Source: Aquiluna sp. KACHI24 (GTDB lineage: Bacteria > Actinomycetota > Actinomycetes > Actinomycetales > Microbacteriaceae). Taken from it: a stretch of 64,000 nt of DNA. The translations under genes were made by a program, and so were the position numbers. The notes beneath the pieces were generated by a model. The model worked only from the letters and a program-made list of their open reading frames with translations. It had not been told where the DNA came from and made no database searches. Positions 36,454 to 45,252 of the stretch are shown here, one piece after another. How positions within the stretch are numbered: the first letter of the stretch is position 1; each line of letters begins with the position of its first letter. The stretch covers positions 1-64,000 of the forward strand of contig NZ_AP026677.1 in the NCBI RefSeq assembly GCF_025997915.1. The letters are read 5' to 3'.

Positions 36454-37359
36454 GCCAACTTCTTGAAGTCTTTTGCCTCTGGTGTGCTCAGGCTTGCAAG
36501 CTAGGTTTACCGGATCTTCGTTGCAGTGATCGCAAAGCAAAATCAGATCTCGACAACCAAGGTCAGAGCAGTTTCTGAAACTTGAGGTGGGCTGCTTGCA
36601 GGTCTCACATTCGCCGATGGTCTTTGCCTCGTCGGAGAAGTTGACATTCATGCGGCCATCGAAGACATAGAGCGAACCCTCCCACAGACCTTTGTCACGG
36701 AAACGCTCTCCGTAGCGAACAATGCCGCCTTCTATTTGGTAGACCTCCTTGAAACCTCGGTTGATCATCACCGCGGAAAGAATCTCGCAGCGAATGCCGC
36801 CGGTGCAGTAGGTAACTATCGGCTTGTCCTTGAGGTGGTCGTACTTACCACTCTCGATTTCTTTGATGAAGTCGTGGCTGGTTTGCACGTCTGGCACTAC
36901 GGCATTTTTGAACTTGCCGATCTTGGCCTCGAAAGCGTTTCTGCCATCGAAGAAGACGACGTCGTCACCCTTTTCCTCAACCAGGGCATTTACCTCGTGA
37001 GGCTTTAGGTGCTTGCCACCGTTCACAACTCCGGCCTTCGATACCCTTACCTCTTCTGGGGTGGTGAATGCAACGAGCTCGTTCCTGACCTTCACGCTCA
37101 GACGCGGGAAATCGTTGCCGGTTCCCTCCGACCACTTGAAGTCGGTCTTGCCAAATCCGGGGTACTCCTTGGTAGCCCTGCAGTATTTTTTGAGATCCTC
37201 CATGTCACCACCGAGGGTGCCGTTGATGCCGTGTTTCGAGATCAGAATTCGACCCTTGAGATTCAAGGACTGGCATAGCGTCTTTTGCCAGAGCATGACC
37301 GCCTTCGGGTCCTCTACCGGGGCGAAAGAGTAATAAAGGATGATTTTGTTCAGAGCCAT
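36451..37359 (-). CDS. trhO: tRNA uridine(34) hydroxylase TrhO (rhodanese family)
   Basis: The 302-residue protein matches TrhO (YceA), which hydroxylates uridine 34 of some tRNAs using prephenate-derived or oxygen chemistry. It has an N-terminal ferredoxin-like domain ([19 protein letters not shown]), a rhodanese domain with the active cysteine in [12 protein letters not shown], and a C-terminal Cys cluster ([19 protein letters not shown]) that probably binds zinc. A TAGACT -10 (37371-37366) lies six bases before the ATG, indicating a leaderless mRNA. Confidence 0.92.
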   Translation of the reverse strand: MALNKIILYYSFAPVEDPKAVMLWQKTLCQSLNLKGRILISKHGINGTLGGDMEDLKKYCRATKEYPGFGKTDFKWSEGTGNDFPRLSVKVRNELVAFTTPEEVRVSKAGVVNGGKHLKPHEVNALVEEKGDDVVFFDGRNAFEAKIGKFKNAVVPDVQTSHDFIKEIESGKYDHLKDKPIVTYCTGGIRCEILSAVMINRGFKEVYQIEGGIVRYGERFRDKGLWEGSLYVFDGRMNVNFSDEAKTIGECETCKQPTSSFRNCSDLGCRDLILLCDHCNEDPVNLACKPEHTRGKRLQEVG

Positions 37360-37401
37360 ATGCCCAGTCTAATCAGCCAAAAGGTGCTTAGACTAGGGGC
37401 T

Positions 37402-39366
37402 ATGTCGATGAAGCCAGGCCTAGATTTAGGCGCAATCAAGCACGAAGTTAAGCCACAGGATGACCTGTTTCGCCACGTCAATGGACGTTGGCTAGATGAG
37501 ACGCAGATCCCAGAGGACCAAGCCCTATATGGTTCCTTCCACATGCTCAGAGATGACTCTGAGCTAGCGGTACGCGGAATCATTGAGGACGTCGCAAAGA
37601 GCCCAGCTCCTGGTGTGGCACAGCAAATCGGTGACCTCTACGCCTCTTTTATGGATGAGGATCGAATTGAAAAGCTCGGTTCTGAGCCACTCAAGCCAGG
37701 ACTTGAGCGCATTTCTCAGATCAAGGACTACGCCGAGTTCTTCCAGATGATCGGCGCCTTTGAGCGTGCTGGTGTCTCGGGTCTTTGGGGTTCTTATGTT
37801 GACAACGATGCAGGAAACCCAGAGCGCTACCTGGTTCATCTTTACCAAGGCGGCATCGGTCTTCCTGATAAGGACTATTACACCGACGAGAAGTACCAGG
37901 AGATCCGCGAGGCATACCTACCTCACCTAGCCAAGATGTTTGAGCTTGCCGGTTGGGACAAGGCTGAGGCCGAGACTGCTGCAAAGACCGTCTATGCACT
38001 AGAGGAGAAGATCGCTGCGGTTCACTGGAACCGCGTTGACTCCCGCGATGCTGAGAAGACCTACAACCTAAAGACCATTGCCGAGCTGAACGATCTGAGT
38101 TCAAACATTCTCTGGTCGGAATACCTAGCTGGTGCATCACTTAAGCCAACCTTGCTGGACAACAACGTCGTGATGATGCCCTCGTTCTTCGAGGGACTCT
38201 CCGCACTGCTGACCCAGGAGAACTTCGAAGCCTTCAAGCTGCTGATGGCCTCGGACTTGATTCGCTCCTATGCCCCTTACCTTTCAAGTGGTTTCGTTGA
38301 GGAGCGATTCTCCTTCTATGGTCAGAAGCTAACCGGCCAGCCAGTGAACCGTCCGCGCTGGAAGCGTGGAGTTGCTTTGGTTGAGGGTGGACTGGGTGAA
38401 GCAGTGGGACAGCTTTACGTCGACAAGCACTTCCCTGCTGAGTCGAAGACCCAGATGGACGAGCTTGTCAGTTACCTAATCAAGGCCTACGAGCAGAGCA
38501 TCAAGGCCCTGGACTGGATGAGCGACGAGACCAAGGTCAAGGCTTTGGAGAAGCTATCCAAGTTCAATCCAAAGATTGGTTACCCATCGAAGTGGAAGGA
38601 CTACTCCTCCATCGAGATCTCCCGAGATGACCTGGTCACAAACGTTGCCAACGTCAACAGTTGGGAGTTTGACTACCACGCCAACAAGATCGGATCCAAG
38701 ATCGATCGTGAAGAGTGGCACATGACACCGCAGACCGTAAACGCCTACTACAACCCTGGCCTAAACGAGATCGTATTCCCAGCGGCAATCCTGCAGCCAC
38801 CTTTCTTCTCGCCAGAGGCAGACATGGCTATGAACTTCGGCGGTATCGGAGCCGTTATCGGCCACGAGATTGGTCACGGCTTTGACGATCAGGGTTCGAA
38901 GTACGACGGTGATGGCCGACTGGTTTCTTGGTGGACTGAGGCAGACCGCAAGGCATTCGAGGCTCGCACCCGCTCACTCATCGAGCAGTACAACGCGCTC
39001 TCTCCCGTTCAACTAGATGACAAGTACAAGGTCAATGGCGAGCTGACCATTGGCGAGAACATCGGTGACCTTGGTGGCCTTGGTATTGCCTGGAAGGCAT
39101 ACCTGCTTTGGCTCGGCGACAAAGAGCCAGAAGTCATCGATGGCTATGACGCCAAGCAGCGTTTCTTGATGGCCTGGGCCCAGTGCTGGAGAACCCTAAG
39201 CCGTGACGAGATTGCGATTCAGCGTTTGGCTACAGACCCACACTCACCGGCTGAGTTCAGATGCAACCAGGTAGTCAAGAACCTCGATATCTTCTACGAG
39301 GCATTTGGTGTCGAAGAAGACAGCGAGATGTATCTCAAGCCAGAAGAACGTGTAGTGATCTGGTGA
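37402..39366 (+). CDS. M13 family zinc metallopeptidase (PepO-like)
   Basis: The 654-residue protein is a neprilysin-type M13 peptidase. The zinc site is HEIGHGFDDQGS, with the third ligand in GENIGDLGG, and NAYYNPGLNEIVFPAAIL is the family signature upstream. No signal peptide is visible, so the enzyme is probably cytoplasmic and cuts peptides. ATG at 37402 is preferred; TAGACT at 37389-37394 lies seven bases before it, and ATG 37408 is a second candidate. The next gene starts inside its stop codon (GTGA). Confidence 0.95.
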   Translation: MSMKPGLDLGAIKHEVKPQDDLFRHVNGRWLDETQIPEDQALYGSFHMLRDDSELAVRGIIEDVAKSPAPGVAQQIGDLYASFMDEDRIEKLGSEPLKPGLERISQIKDYAEFFQMIGAFERAGVSGLWGSYVDNDAGNPERYLVHLYQGGIGLPDKDYYTDEKYQEIREAYLPHLAKMFELAGWDKAEAETAAKTVYALEEKIAAVHWNRVDSRDAEKTYNLKTIAELNDLSSNILWSEYLAGASLKPTLLDNNVVMMPSFFEGLSALLTQENFEAFKLLMASDLIRSYAPYLSSGFVEERFSFYGQKLTGQPVNRPRWKRGVALVEGGLGEAVGQLYVDKHFPAESKTQMDELVSYLIKAYEQSIKALDWMSDETKVKALEKLSKFNPKIGYPSKWKDYSSIEISRDDLVTNVANVNSWEFDYHANKIGSKIDREEWHMTPQTVNAYYNPGLNEIVFPAAILQPPFFSPEADMAMNFGGIGAVIGHEIGHGFDDQGSKYDGDGRLVSWWTEADRKAFEARTRSLIEQYNALSPVQLDDKYKVNGELTIGENIGDLGGLGIAWKAYLLWLGDKEPEVIDGYDAKQRFLMAWAQCWRTLSRDEIAIQRLATDPHSPAEFRCNQVVKNLDIFYEAFGVEEDSEMYLKPEERVVIW

Positions 39367-39914
39367 AACTCTGGTTCCGCATCCTGTATGTCATCCTGAC
39401 ATACAGGCGCAGATCGAAGCTGCGCATTGATGAGGTATCAAGCATCAGCCTTCGGGTTTGGCCAACTGACCTAGATATCTACAACCACATGAACAACGGA
39501 GTCTTTTTGACTCTGATGGACTTGGGTCGCTATGACCAAGGCTTGAGAACCGGTTTTTGGCAGAAGTGGCGCAAGCTGGGTTGGTACCCAATTGTGGTCA
39601 ACTCCACGATCACGTATCGCAAGTCTTTGGAGCCGTGGCAGAAGTTCGACCTCGAAACCAAAGTCATTGGCTGGGACGACATCGCCTATTACATTGAGCA
39701 GCGTTTTGTGCGCAACGGTGAGATCTATGCCAGAGCAATCATGCGCGGACGCTTCCTCAAGCGCAGCTGGGGAATCCTTACCCCGAAAGAGGTAATGGAG
39801 GGATCCGGCGGTTGGCCTGGCGAAGACCCCGTGTTGCCTGAGTGGGTTCTGCGGTGGGCGGCTGATGTTCAGCTCCCAAAGGGTAAGGAGCCTGCCCCAA
39901 GTAACTGGGACTAG
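39363..39914 (+). CDS. Hotdog-fold acyl-CoA thioesterase-like protein
   Basis: The 183-residue protein resembles the hotdog-fold thioesterases of the THEM/4-hydroxybenzoyl-CoA type, with DLDIYNHMNNGVFLTLMDLGRYD as the active-site stretch and a later FDLETKVIGWDDIAYYIEQRF core strand. The GTG start overlaps the peptidase stop by four bases, so it is co-translated. The acyl substrate is unknown. The 3' end overlaps the convergent acetyltransferase gene by four bases. Confidence 0.85.
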   Translation: MKLWFRILYVILTYRRRSKLRIDEVSSISLRVWPTDLDIYNHMNNGVFLTLMDLGRYDQGLRTGFWQKWRKLGWYPIVVNSTITYRKSLEPWQKFDLETKVIGWDDIAYYIEQRFVRNGEIYARAIMRGRFLKRSWGILTPKEVMEGSGGWPGEDPVLPEWVLRWAADVQLPKGKEPAPSNWD

Positions 39915-40243
39915 TTTTTGGCCCCGGGCCAGCGGCAGGCTGCAATTGCTTCCTCGATCGGGTTCAGCAAAAGGTCCTGAGTCTCCGGGTGCTTCTCCAT
40001 GTATTTGACTGTGTAAGAGCACACAGGCACAACTTTGCCCATCTGCTCTGACCTAATCGCCGCAAGGGACTCTCTGAGCAGAATGGCTGCCAGGTTCTTG
40101 CCCTGGTGCTCGGGATTGACCTCCGTGTGCACTAGGTGAATCTCTCCGGGGCGCAGGCTGTAGTCCATAAGACCCACTCGCTCATCACCGAGGTGAATCT
40201 CAAAGCGGTGAGAGTTTGAATCGTGGGTGACCTTCGGCTCCAT
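39911..40243 (-). CDS. GNAT-like N-acetyltransferase (YjdJ type)
   Basis: The 110-residue product fits the short GNAT families of YjdJ type, with VGLMDYSLRPGEIHLVHTEVNPEHQGKNLAAILL as acetyl-CoA binding region and VVPVCSYTVKYMEKHPE as the conserved C-terminal part. Substrates of these small proteins are not known. It is divergent from the methyltransferase gene with only 17 bp between the two start codons. Confidence 0.85.
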   Translation of the reverse strand: MEPKVTHDSNSHRFEIHLGDERVGLMDYSLRPGEIHLVHTEVNPEHQGKNLAAILLRESLAAIRSEQMGKVVPVCSYTVKYMEKHPETQDLLLNPIEEAIAACRWPGAKN

Positions 40244-40248
40244 GCTGT

Positions 40249-40254
40249 TAACCT
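40249..40254 (+). promoter_or_regulatory. -10 element of the DNA methyltransferase gene
   Basis: TAACCT lies six bases before the GTG start at 40261, the spacing expected for a leaderless mRNA. No Shine-Dalgarno sequence lies before the GTG. Confidence 0.5.
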
Positions 40255-40260
40255 TCTAAC

Positions 40261-41094
40261 GTGTCAGCGAATCGCGTTCTGTTGGGGGACAACCTCCCAC
40301 TACTCAAATCTATGCCCTCACAGAGCGTCCAGCTGATCTATATCGACCCACCCTTTAACACCGGCAGAGAACAGGTTCGCTCGACGGCAAAGTCACGAGT
40401 CAGTGAGTCCGGTCGACTTGGCTTTAAGGGCACTAGGTATGAGCAGGTCGTTGAGAAGGTTCTCTCTTACGATGATGCATTCGTCGACTACTGGGAGTTT
40501 TTAGAACCTCGTCTTGAAGAGGCCTGGCGATTGCTAGCAAATGATGGAACGCTTTACCTTCACCTTGACTATCGGGAGTCGCATTACGCAAAGGTGCTCT
40601 TGGATGCGTTATTTGGCAGAGAATGCTTCCTGAATGAAATCATCTGGGCCTATGACTATGGTGCTCGCAGCAAATCACGTTGGCCAGCGAAGCACGACAC
40701 CATCTTGGTCTATGTCAAAGACCCAAAGAACTATCACTTCGATTCAAGCGCAGTAGATCGGGAGCCATACATGGCACCCGGACTTGTTACCAAGGAGAAG
40801 GCCGAACTGGGCAAACTACCAACCGATGTTTGGTGGCACACGATCGTGTCACCAACGGGCAAGGAGAAGACCGGGTATCCGACTCAAAAGCCTGAGGGGA
40901 TTCTCTCGCGAATCATTTCAGCCAGCTCAAGACCAGGCGATTTGGTGCTCGACTTTTTCGCTGGATCTGGCACCACCGGAGCGGTGGCTCACAAGCTGGG
41001 TAGGAACTTCGTGCTCATAGATCAGAACCCCGAATCAATCGCCACGATTGAAGCCAGGTTGCAAAAACTCAACTGTGAGTTTTCGCGGGCTTAG
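40261..41094 (+). CDS. Site-specific DNA methyltransferase (N6-adenine or N4-cytosine)
   Basis: The 277-residue enzyme has the catalytic DPPF motif near residue 29 and the S-adenosylmethionine motif FFAGSGTTG near residues 232-240, so motif IV precedes motif I, the beta-class order. It would methylate an exocyclic amino group of A or C. The middle region around residues 50-170 probably holds the target recognition part. No restriction endonuclease gene is adjacent, so it looks like an orphan regulatory methyltransferase. Its 3' end overlaps thiP by 26 bp. Confidence 0.92.
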   Translation: MSANRVLLGDNLPLLKSMPSQSVQLIYIDPPFNTGREQVRSTAKSRVSESGRLGFKGTRYEQVVEKVLSYDDAFVDYWEFLEPRLEEAWRLLANDGTLYLHLDYRESHYAKVLLDALFGRECFLNEIIWAYDYGARSKSRWPAKHDTILVYVKDPKNYHFDSSAVDREPYMAPGLVTKEKAELGKLPTDVWWHTIVSPTGKEKTGYPTQKPEGILSRIISASSRPGDLVLDFFAGSGTTGAVAHKLGRNFVLIDQNPESIATIEARLQKLNCEFSRA

Positions 41095-42466
41095 CCAAAA
41101 GCCAAACAATCCATGCCGTTAGCAGAATATAAATTGCTGCTGCGACCATCACCATTCCATAGTTATCGCCTCCCGGTCGACCAGCCAATTGATACATGAC
41201 TATCGGCAAGGTCTCGTTAGATCCAAAGGCTAGGAAGCTGGCCGCTCCGAATTCCCCCAGCGAGGTCAGCCCAGCGAATGATGCGGCGAGGGCAGTCGAT
41301 CTTCTAAGTTGAGGAAGCTCTATGAACCAAAAGCTCTTCAACTTTCCAGCGCCATCTAGTGCCGCTGCTTCCCTTTGCTCCAGTTCAAAGTTTTGCCGAG
41401 CAGGATGCAACACCTGATAGCAGATGGGCAGAGCGAACAAGACCTGAACCAGAGGAAGTAGTAGCCAACCACTGGTTATCTCCCTGGGTATGTAGCCAGA
41501 AATGGCCAAAGCCGCTAATCCCAGGACTACCGGAGATAGGCCTGCTGGAAGAATCGCGATTAGCCTTGGTTTCTTTCGCTTTGCTAGTACCCAAGCAATC
41601 GGAGTAACCAGTGCGATCACCAGAAGTGCGTTTCTTGCGCTATTTATTGCCGCTTCTAGAACAGAGATGTTCAGCAAGGACCTAGTTCCTTTTGAGCCAA
41701 GGTTGTTCAGGTTTGCCACAATCCCGTCGCCCCAATTCGATCGGAGCAACACCGCTAGTAGAACCATGAGGACGGCGGAGCAGAACAGCACCCCTGATAG
41801 CCGAGATGGCAATCCGGGGTTGATAGGACTTTGTTCAATCTCAGACAAAGATCCCGGCTGTGCACTGAATCTTGTTGCTGCAATGAAGAAGAGAATCGTT
41901 AGTCCGGTTTGCATCAGAGCGAGAACACTTGCCTGATCCAGATCCAGATACTGAAGTGCACTCAATGAAATCTGGGTCTCTAGCGTCTGAACTTTGCCAT
42001 CAGTGAGAGTCAGCACAAGACCGTAGGAGGTTGAGGAGTAAAGCGCTACTAGCAAAGCCGCGCTCGCCACTGAAGGTAATAGCTGTGGAATTTGGATAAG
42101 CCTGCGCATCTGAAAGTTAGACGCCCCGTCCAGCCTCGCAGCATCAATTTGGTCACGCTCCAAAGATTTGGAGGCCACCACCCTTGCAATGAAACCGGCA
42201 TTCATTAGTGTGTGTGCAATCAGCACAAGAAACATTCCATTTGTGGAATTCACTTCGAGCTCGCTGGTGTAAATCGATACTGAAATTCCAACCAAGAATG
42301 GTGGAAGCAAGAACGGAACCGTCACCAGCGTGGCTACCGCTCGCGCATAAGTTGGTGGTAAAGCCGAAAGCCAAAAACCAATCGGCAAACCCACTGCCAC
42401 GCTCAAGCCAGAGCTCACCACCGCGATTAGGGCGGTGGTGAGCAAAAGCTCAAGGCTAGTTGTCAA
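41069..42466 (-). CDS. ABC transporter permease, ThiP-like
   Basis: The 465-residue protein has two copies of the binding-protein-dependent permease domain in one chain, with about twelve membrane segments. EAAALDGAGKLKSFWFIELPQLR is the EAA loop in the second half, and DAARLDGASNFQMRRLIQIPQLL is that of the first half. Such fused permeases belong to the thiamine/iron(III) group. The TTG start overlaps the thiB end, so the two genes are coupled. The TPP riboswitch upstream points to thiamine. No ATPase gene follows. Confidence 0.88.
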   Translation of the reverse strand: MTTSLELLLTTALIAVVSSGLSVAVGLPIGFWLSALPPTYARAVATLVTVPFLLPPFLVGISVSIYTSELEVNSTNGMFLVLIAHTLMNAGFIARVVASKSLERDQIDAARLDGASNFQMRRLIQIPQLLPSVASAALLVALYSSTSYGLVLTLTDGKVQTLETQISLSALQYLDLDQASVLALMQTGLTILFFIAATRFSAQPGSLSEIEQSPINPGLPSRLSGVLFCSAVLMVLLAVLLRSNWGDGIVANLNNLGSKGTRSLLNISVLEAAINSARNALLVIALVTPIAWVLAKRKKPRLIAILPAGLSPVVLGLAALAISGYIPREITSGWLLLPLVQVLFALPICYQVLHPARQNFELEQREAAALDGAGKLKSFWFIELPQLRRSTALAASFAGLTSLGEFGAASFLAFGSNETLPIVMYQLAGRPGGDNYGMVMVAAAIYILLTAWIVWLLAKPAKTHS

Positions 42467-43406
42467 AGACGTCCGACCAGTCCTCTAGCCACTTGTCGCG
42501 GTTGGCCTGAATGTCGAGGTTCTCTCCAATAGTGCTGGTCGCCGGTGCTCCAGTGGTTTGGAATTCGGCGGGCAGTTCAACATCTGCGACTGGGTAGACG
42601 AACATGTTCCAAGCCAGTGAGGACTGGAAGGCGTCTGCCTTGAGGAAATCGACAATCGCCTTCGCACCTTGGGGGTTCTTTGCCTTGTTCAAGACGCCGG
42701 CAAACTCGGTTTGCCGGAAGCACTCATCTCGAAGCGCCTTGGACCCCTCAACACCATCCACTAGTTCTGCCGCGGGCGAGGACGCGTAGCTGAGGACGAT
42801 CGGATACTTTCCGCCGTATCGAGTGAAGTCAGTGAAGTAAGCATCGGTCCAGGAGGCGGCTATCTTCAGACCGTTATCCCGCAGGGATCTCCAGTAGGCA
42901 AAGACCTCAGCGCTTGTTTCAAAGCCAGCGTGAGTTGTGGCAAGAAATGCCATACCGGGAGAAGACAGGATTGGGTTTGAGATGACCGTGAGGTTCTTGT
43001 ACTCCTCGTTTCCAAGGTCACGCCAAGAGGTCGGGGTGGTTACCTTGTTTGCCTCGAACCACTCAGCGTCGTAGTTGAAGCAGACATCACCGTAGTTGAT
43101 GGGTGCAAACTCCTCGGCCAGCTGAGTCTCCGTTGCTACAGGCAGGAAGGTGTTGTCAATGCCGTAGACGGCATCGGCAATCGGAGCATCTTTCGTCAGC
43201 ACAAGCTGGTTGGTCAGGGTGCCAGTGTCACCGACCTTCACGATTTCGAGTTCGTATCCAGTGCTTTCCTCAAATTCTGAAATCAGCTCATCGGTCATCA
43301 CGAAGGAATCGTGAGTTGCAAGCCGCACTTTTGTGGTTTCAATCGGTTCGCTAGCGCATCCCGAAAGGGTGAGGATTGATATTGCGAGTAGCGCAATCTT
43401 TTTCAT
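42456..43406 (-). CDS. thiB: Thiamine ABC transporter substrate-binding lipoprotein
   Basis: The 316-residue lipoprotein has a short signal with lipobox LSGC at cysteine 17, then a periplasmic-binding fold of the ThiB type (KVRLATHDSFVMTDELISEFEESTGYELEIV and later LVLTKDAPIADAVYGIDNTFL). It collects thiamine or a derivative outside the cell and passes it to the ThiP-like permease. The TPP riboswitch directly upstream on the minus strand supports the substrate. The ATG is preceded by AAAGG, which the riboswitch platform can hide. Confidence 0.93.
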   Translation of the reverse strand: MKKIALLAISILTLSGCASEPIETTKVRLATHDSFVMTDELISEFEESTGYELEIVKVGDTGTLTNQLVLTKDAPIADAVYGIDNTFLPVATETQLAEEFAPINYGDVCFNYDAEWFEANKVTTPTSWRDLGNEEYKNLTVISNPILSSPGMAFLATTHAGFETSAEVFAYWRSLRDNGLKIAASWTDAYFTDFTRYGGKYPIVLSYASSPAAELVDGVEGSKALRDECFRQTEFAGVLNKAKNPQGAKAIVDFLKADAFQSSLAWNMFVYPVADVELPAEFQTTGAPATSTIGENLDIQANRDKWLEDWSDVFDN

Positions 43407-43535
43407 TTCGTGCCTTTCTTCTCAGTTAGGCACGGGATAGAGATGTCTCCCTGCGCTGGCATTACCCAGATCAGGTTTGACGGTCGAAGACTTACAGTCT
43501 TCCTCTCAGTCCGGTTTACCGAACTCCCGTGTCAA
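43407..43535 (-). promoter_or_regulatory. TPP riboswitch with SD-hiding stem
   Basis: Read on the minus strand, this leader holds ACACGGGAG (43532-43524), CTGAGAGG, ACCTGATCTGGGTAATGCCAGCG and CAGGGA, the core of the THI-box aptamer. Next to the ATG, AGGCACG (43415-43409) can pair with CGTGCCT (43434-43428), covering the ribosome-binding site. An alternative pairing CACGGG (43531-43526) with CCCGTG (43436-43431) would free it. The platform therefore looks translational. Confidence 0.93.
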
Positions 43536-43560
43536 CACCCAGTATAAGTAGCTTTAGGTT

Positions 43561-45225
43561 TTAGTGATTCCCGGCAGCCGCTTCAGCCGATGCGCTCTTG
43601 GCCCTTAGTGGGACCTCCTTGATAAACCAGCTCAGGACGAACGCCACCAATACAACGCCGCCTGCGATTAGGAAAACATCGAGCGATGACTCGACGAAAC
43701 CGATTCGGAATGGAGCGGTAAGGCGATCGTCTGCTCCAATCAAGAAGGAGGAGTCCTCCGAGATTGCATCAGCTCCAGACTGGTCACTCAGCAGTTTGAG
43801 AATCTTTTCATTCTGCGGGTCAGCAAGGAGTTCCTTGTCAGCCAATGCTTCGGCGAAACCCTTTTGAACCTCTGGCTTCTCGAAGGCCGTCAAGACCTGA
43901 TCCTTGAGCTGGCTGAAGAGAATCGACATGAATACCGCAACACCCAGGGTTCCGCCTATTTGACGGAAGAAGGTCGTTGTGCTGGTTGCAACACCAATGT
44001 CCTTGGCTTCAACCGAGTTCTGAGAGGCAACCATGGTGGTTTGCATCAGCTGGCCAAGCCCAAGACCAATCAACACCATCCCAATAGATACAACCCAGAT
44101 TGGCGTGTCTGCGGTGAGCAATAGGAACATGTAGGCATATCCCATGAACAGGGTTGCGGTTCCAGTATTGAAGAAAATGCGGTACTTACCGAGCTTTGAC
44201 GTGACTCGGCCCGCTGTGATGGTGGCGGTCATCATGCCAGCCACCATCGGCAGCATCAAAAGGCCAGCCTCAGTTGGCGATGCTCCGTAGGCAACCTGAA
44301 TCACCAGTGGCAGCACGATCATGCCGCCGAACATTCCGATACCAATTACGAAGCCAAGGATCTGAGTGCGGGCGAAAGTCTGGCTCTTGAAAATAGAGAA
44401 TGGAATCAGGGCGGCATCACCCATCCGCTTCTCGACAATCAGGAATGCGATGATTCCGAATACTCCCACCAAACCGAGCGCAATTGTGGGCAAGGAGGTC
44501 CAGCCCCAGGTTCGACCCTGTTCGGCGACCAGTAGAACCGGAACAACTGCCAAAACGATTGTTACAGCACCCCACCAGTCAATCTTCTGAGGCCTTGGGT
44601 TGTGAGGAACGTGTAGGAATTTGAACACCATGAAAAGTGAGATGGCACCGATTGGAATGTTGATCAAGAACACCCAGCGCCAGCCGTCAATGAAAAGCAG
44701 TTGATCAAAGCCCGCGAATGCGCCACCGATGATTGGGCCAAGCAGCGAAGATGTGCCAAACACAGCCAGGAACATACCCTGGTATCGAGCTCGCTCCCTG
44801 GGCGGAACGATGTCTGCGACGATCGTCAGGGCCAGCGAGAACAGACCGCCTGCTCCGAGTCCCTGTAGGGCTCGGTAAAGCGCTAGCTCAAACATGTTGT
44901 TGGCAAGACCCGTGGTTACAGAACCCACTACAAAAATCGAGATAGCCACCAAGAACAGCGGACGACGGCCAAAGATGTCGCCGAGCTTTCCATAGATAGG
45001 CGTGCTCACTGTCGAGGTGATCAGGTAGGCAGTGGTTGCCCAAGCTTGCATTGAGAGCCCGCCTAGATCATCGGCGATGGTTCGCATAGCGGCACCCACT
45101 ACGGACTGATCCAGTGCGGCGAGGAACATGCCAGACATCAGACCGATTAGGACTACCAACACTTCACGGTGAGACATTTCACCAGTGCTTTGATTTGCGG
45201 CTTCCCGCTTTGGTTTCGAAGCCAA
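43561..45225 (-). CDS. MFS multidrug-type transporter, 14 membrane segments (DHA2-like)
   Basis: The 554-residue protein has about fourteen membrane segments and the DHA2 drug:proton antiporter layout, with motif A GKLGDIFGRRPLFL and LDQSVVGAAMRTIADDLGG near the N-terminus. It probably exports toxic compounds. A large loop between the last two segments contains an acidic stretch. The start is TTG at 45225, 27 bp from the divergent VanY-like gene. No regulator is adjacent, so its substrate is unknown. Confidence 0.9.
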   Translation of the reverse strand: MASKPKREAANQSTGEMSHREVLVVLIGLMSGMFLAALDQSVVGAAMRTIADDLGGLSMQAWATTAYLITSTVSTPIYGKLGDIFGRRPLFLVAISIFVVGSVTTGLANNMFELALYRALQGLGAGGLFSLALTIVADIVPPRERARYQGMFLAVFGTSSLLGPIIGGAFAGFDQLLFIDGWRWVFLINIPIGAISLFMVFKFLHVPHNPRPQKIDWWGAVTIVLAVVPVLLVAEQGRTWGWTSLPTIALGLVGVFGIIAFLIVEKRMGDAALIPFSIFKSQTFARTQILGFVIGIGMFGGMIVLPLVIQVAYGASPTEAGLLMLPMVAGMMTATITAGRVTSKLGKYRIFFNTGTATLFMGYAYMFLLLTADTPIWVVSIGMVLIGLGLGQLMQTTMVASQNSVEAKDIGVATSTTTFFRQIGGTLGVAVFMSILFSQLKDQVLTAFEKPEVQKGFAEALADKELLADPQNEKILKLLSDQSGADAISEDSSFLIGADDRLTAPFRIGFVESSLDVFLIAGGVVLVAFVLSWFIKEVPLRAKSASAEAAAGNH

Positions 45226-45240
45226 ACCTGCTCCAAGTTT

Positions 45241-45246
45241 TAGGGT
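45241..45246 (+). promoter_or_regulatory. -10 element of the VanY-like gene
   Basis: TAGGGT lies six bases before the GTG start at 45253, again with no Shine-Dalgarno sequence, so the mRNA is probably leaderless. Confidence 0.5.
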
Positions 45247-45252
45247 AATTAG

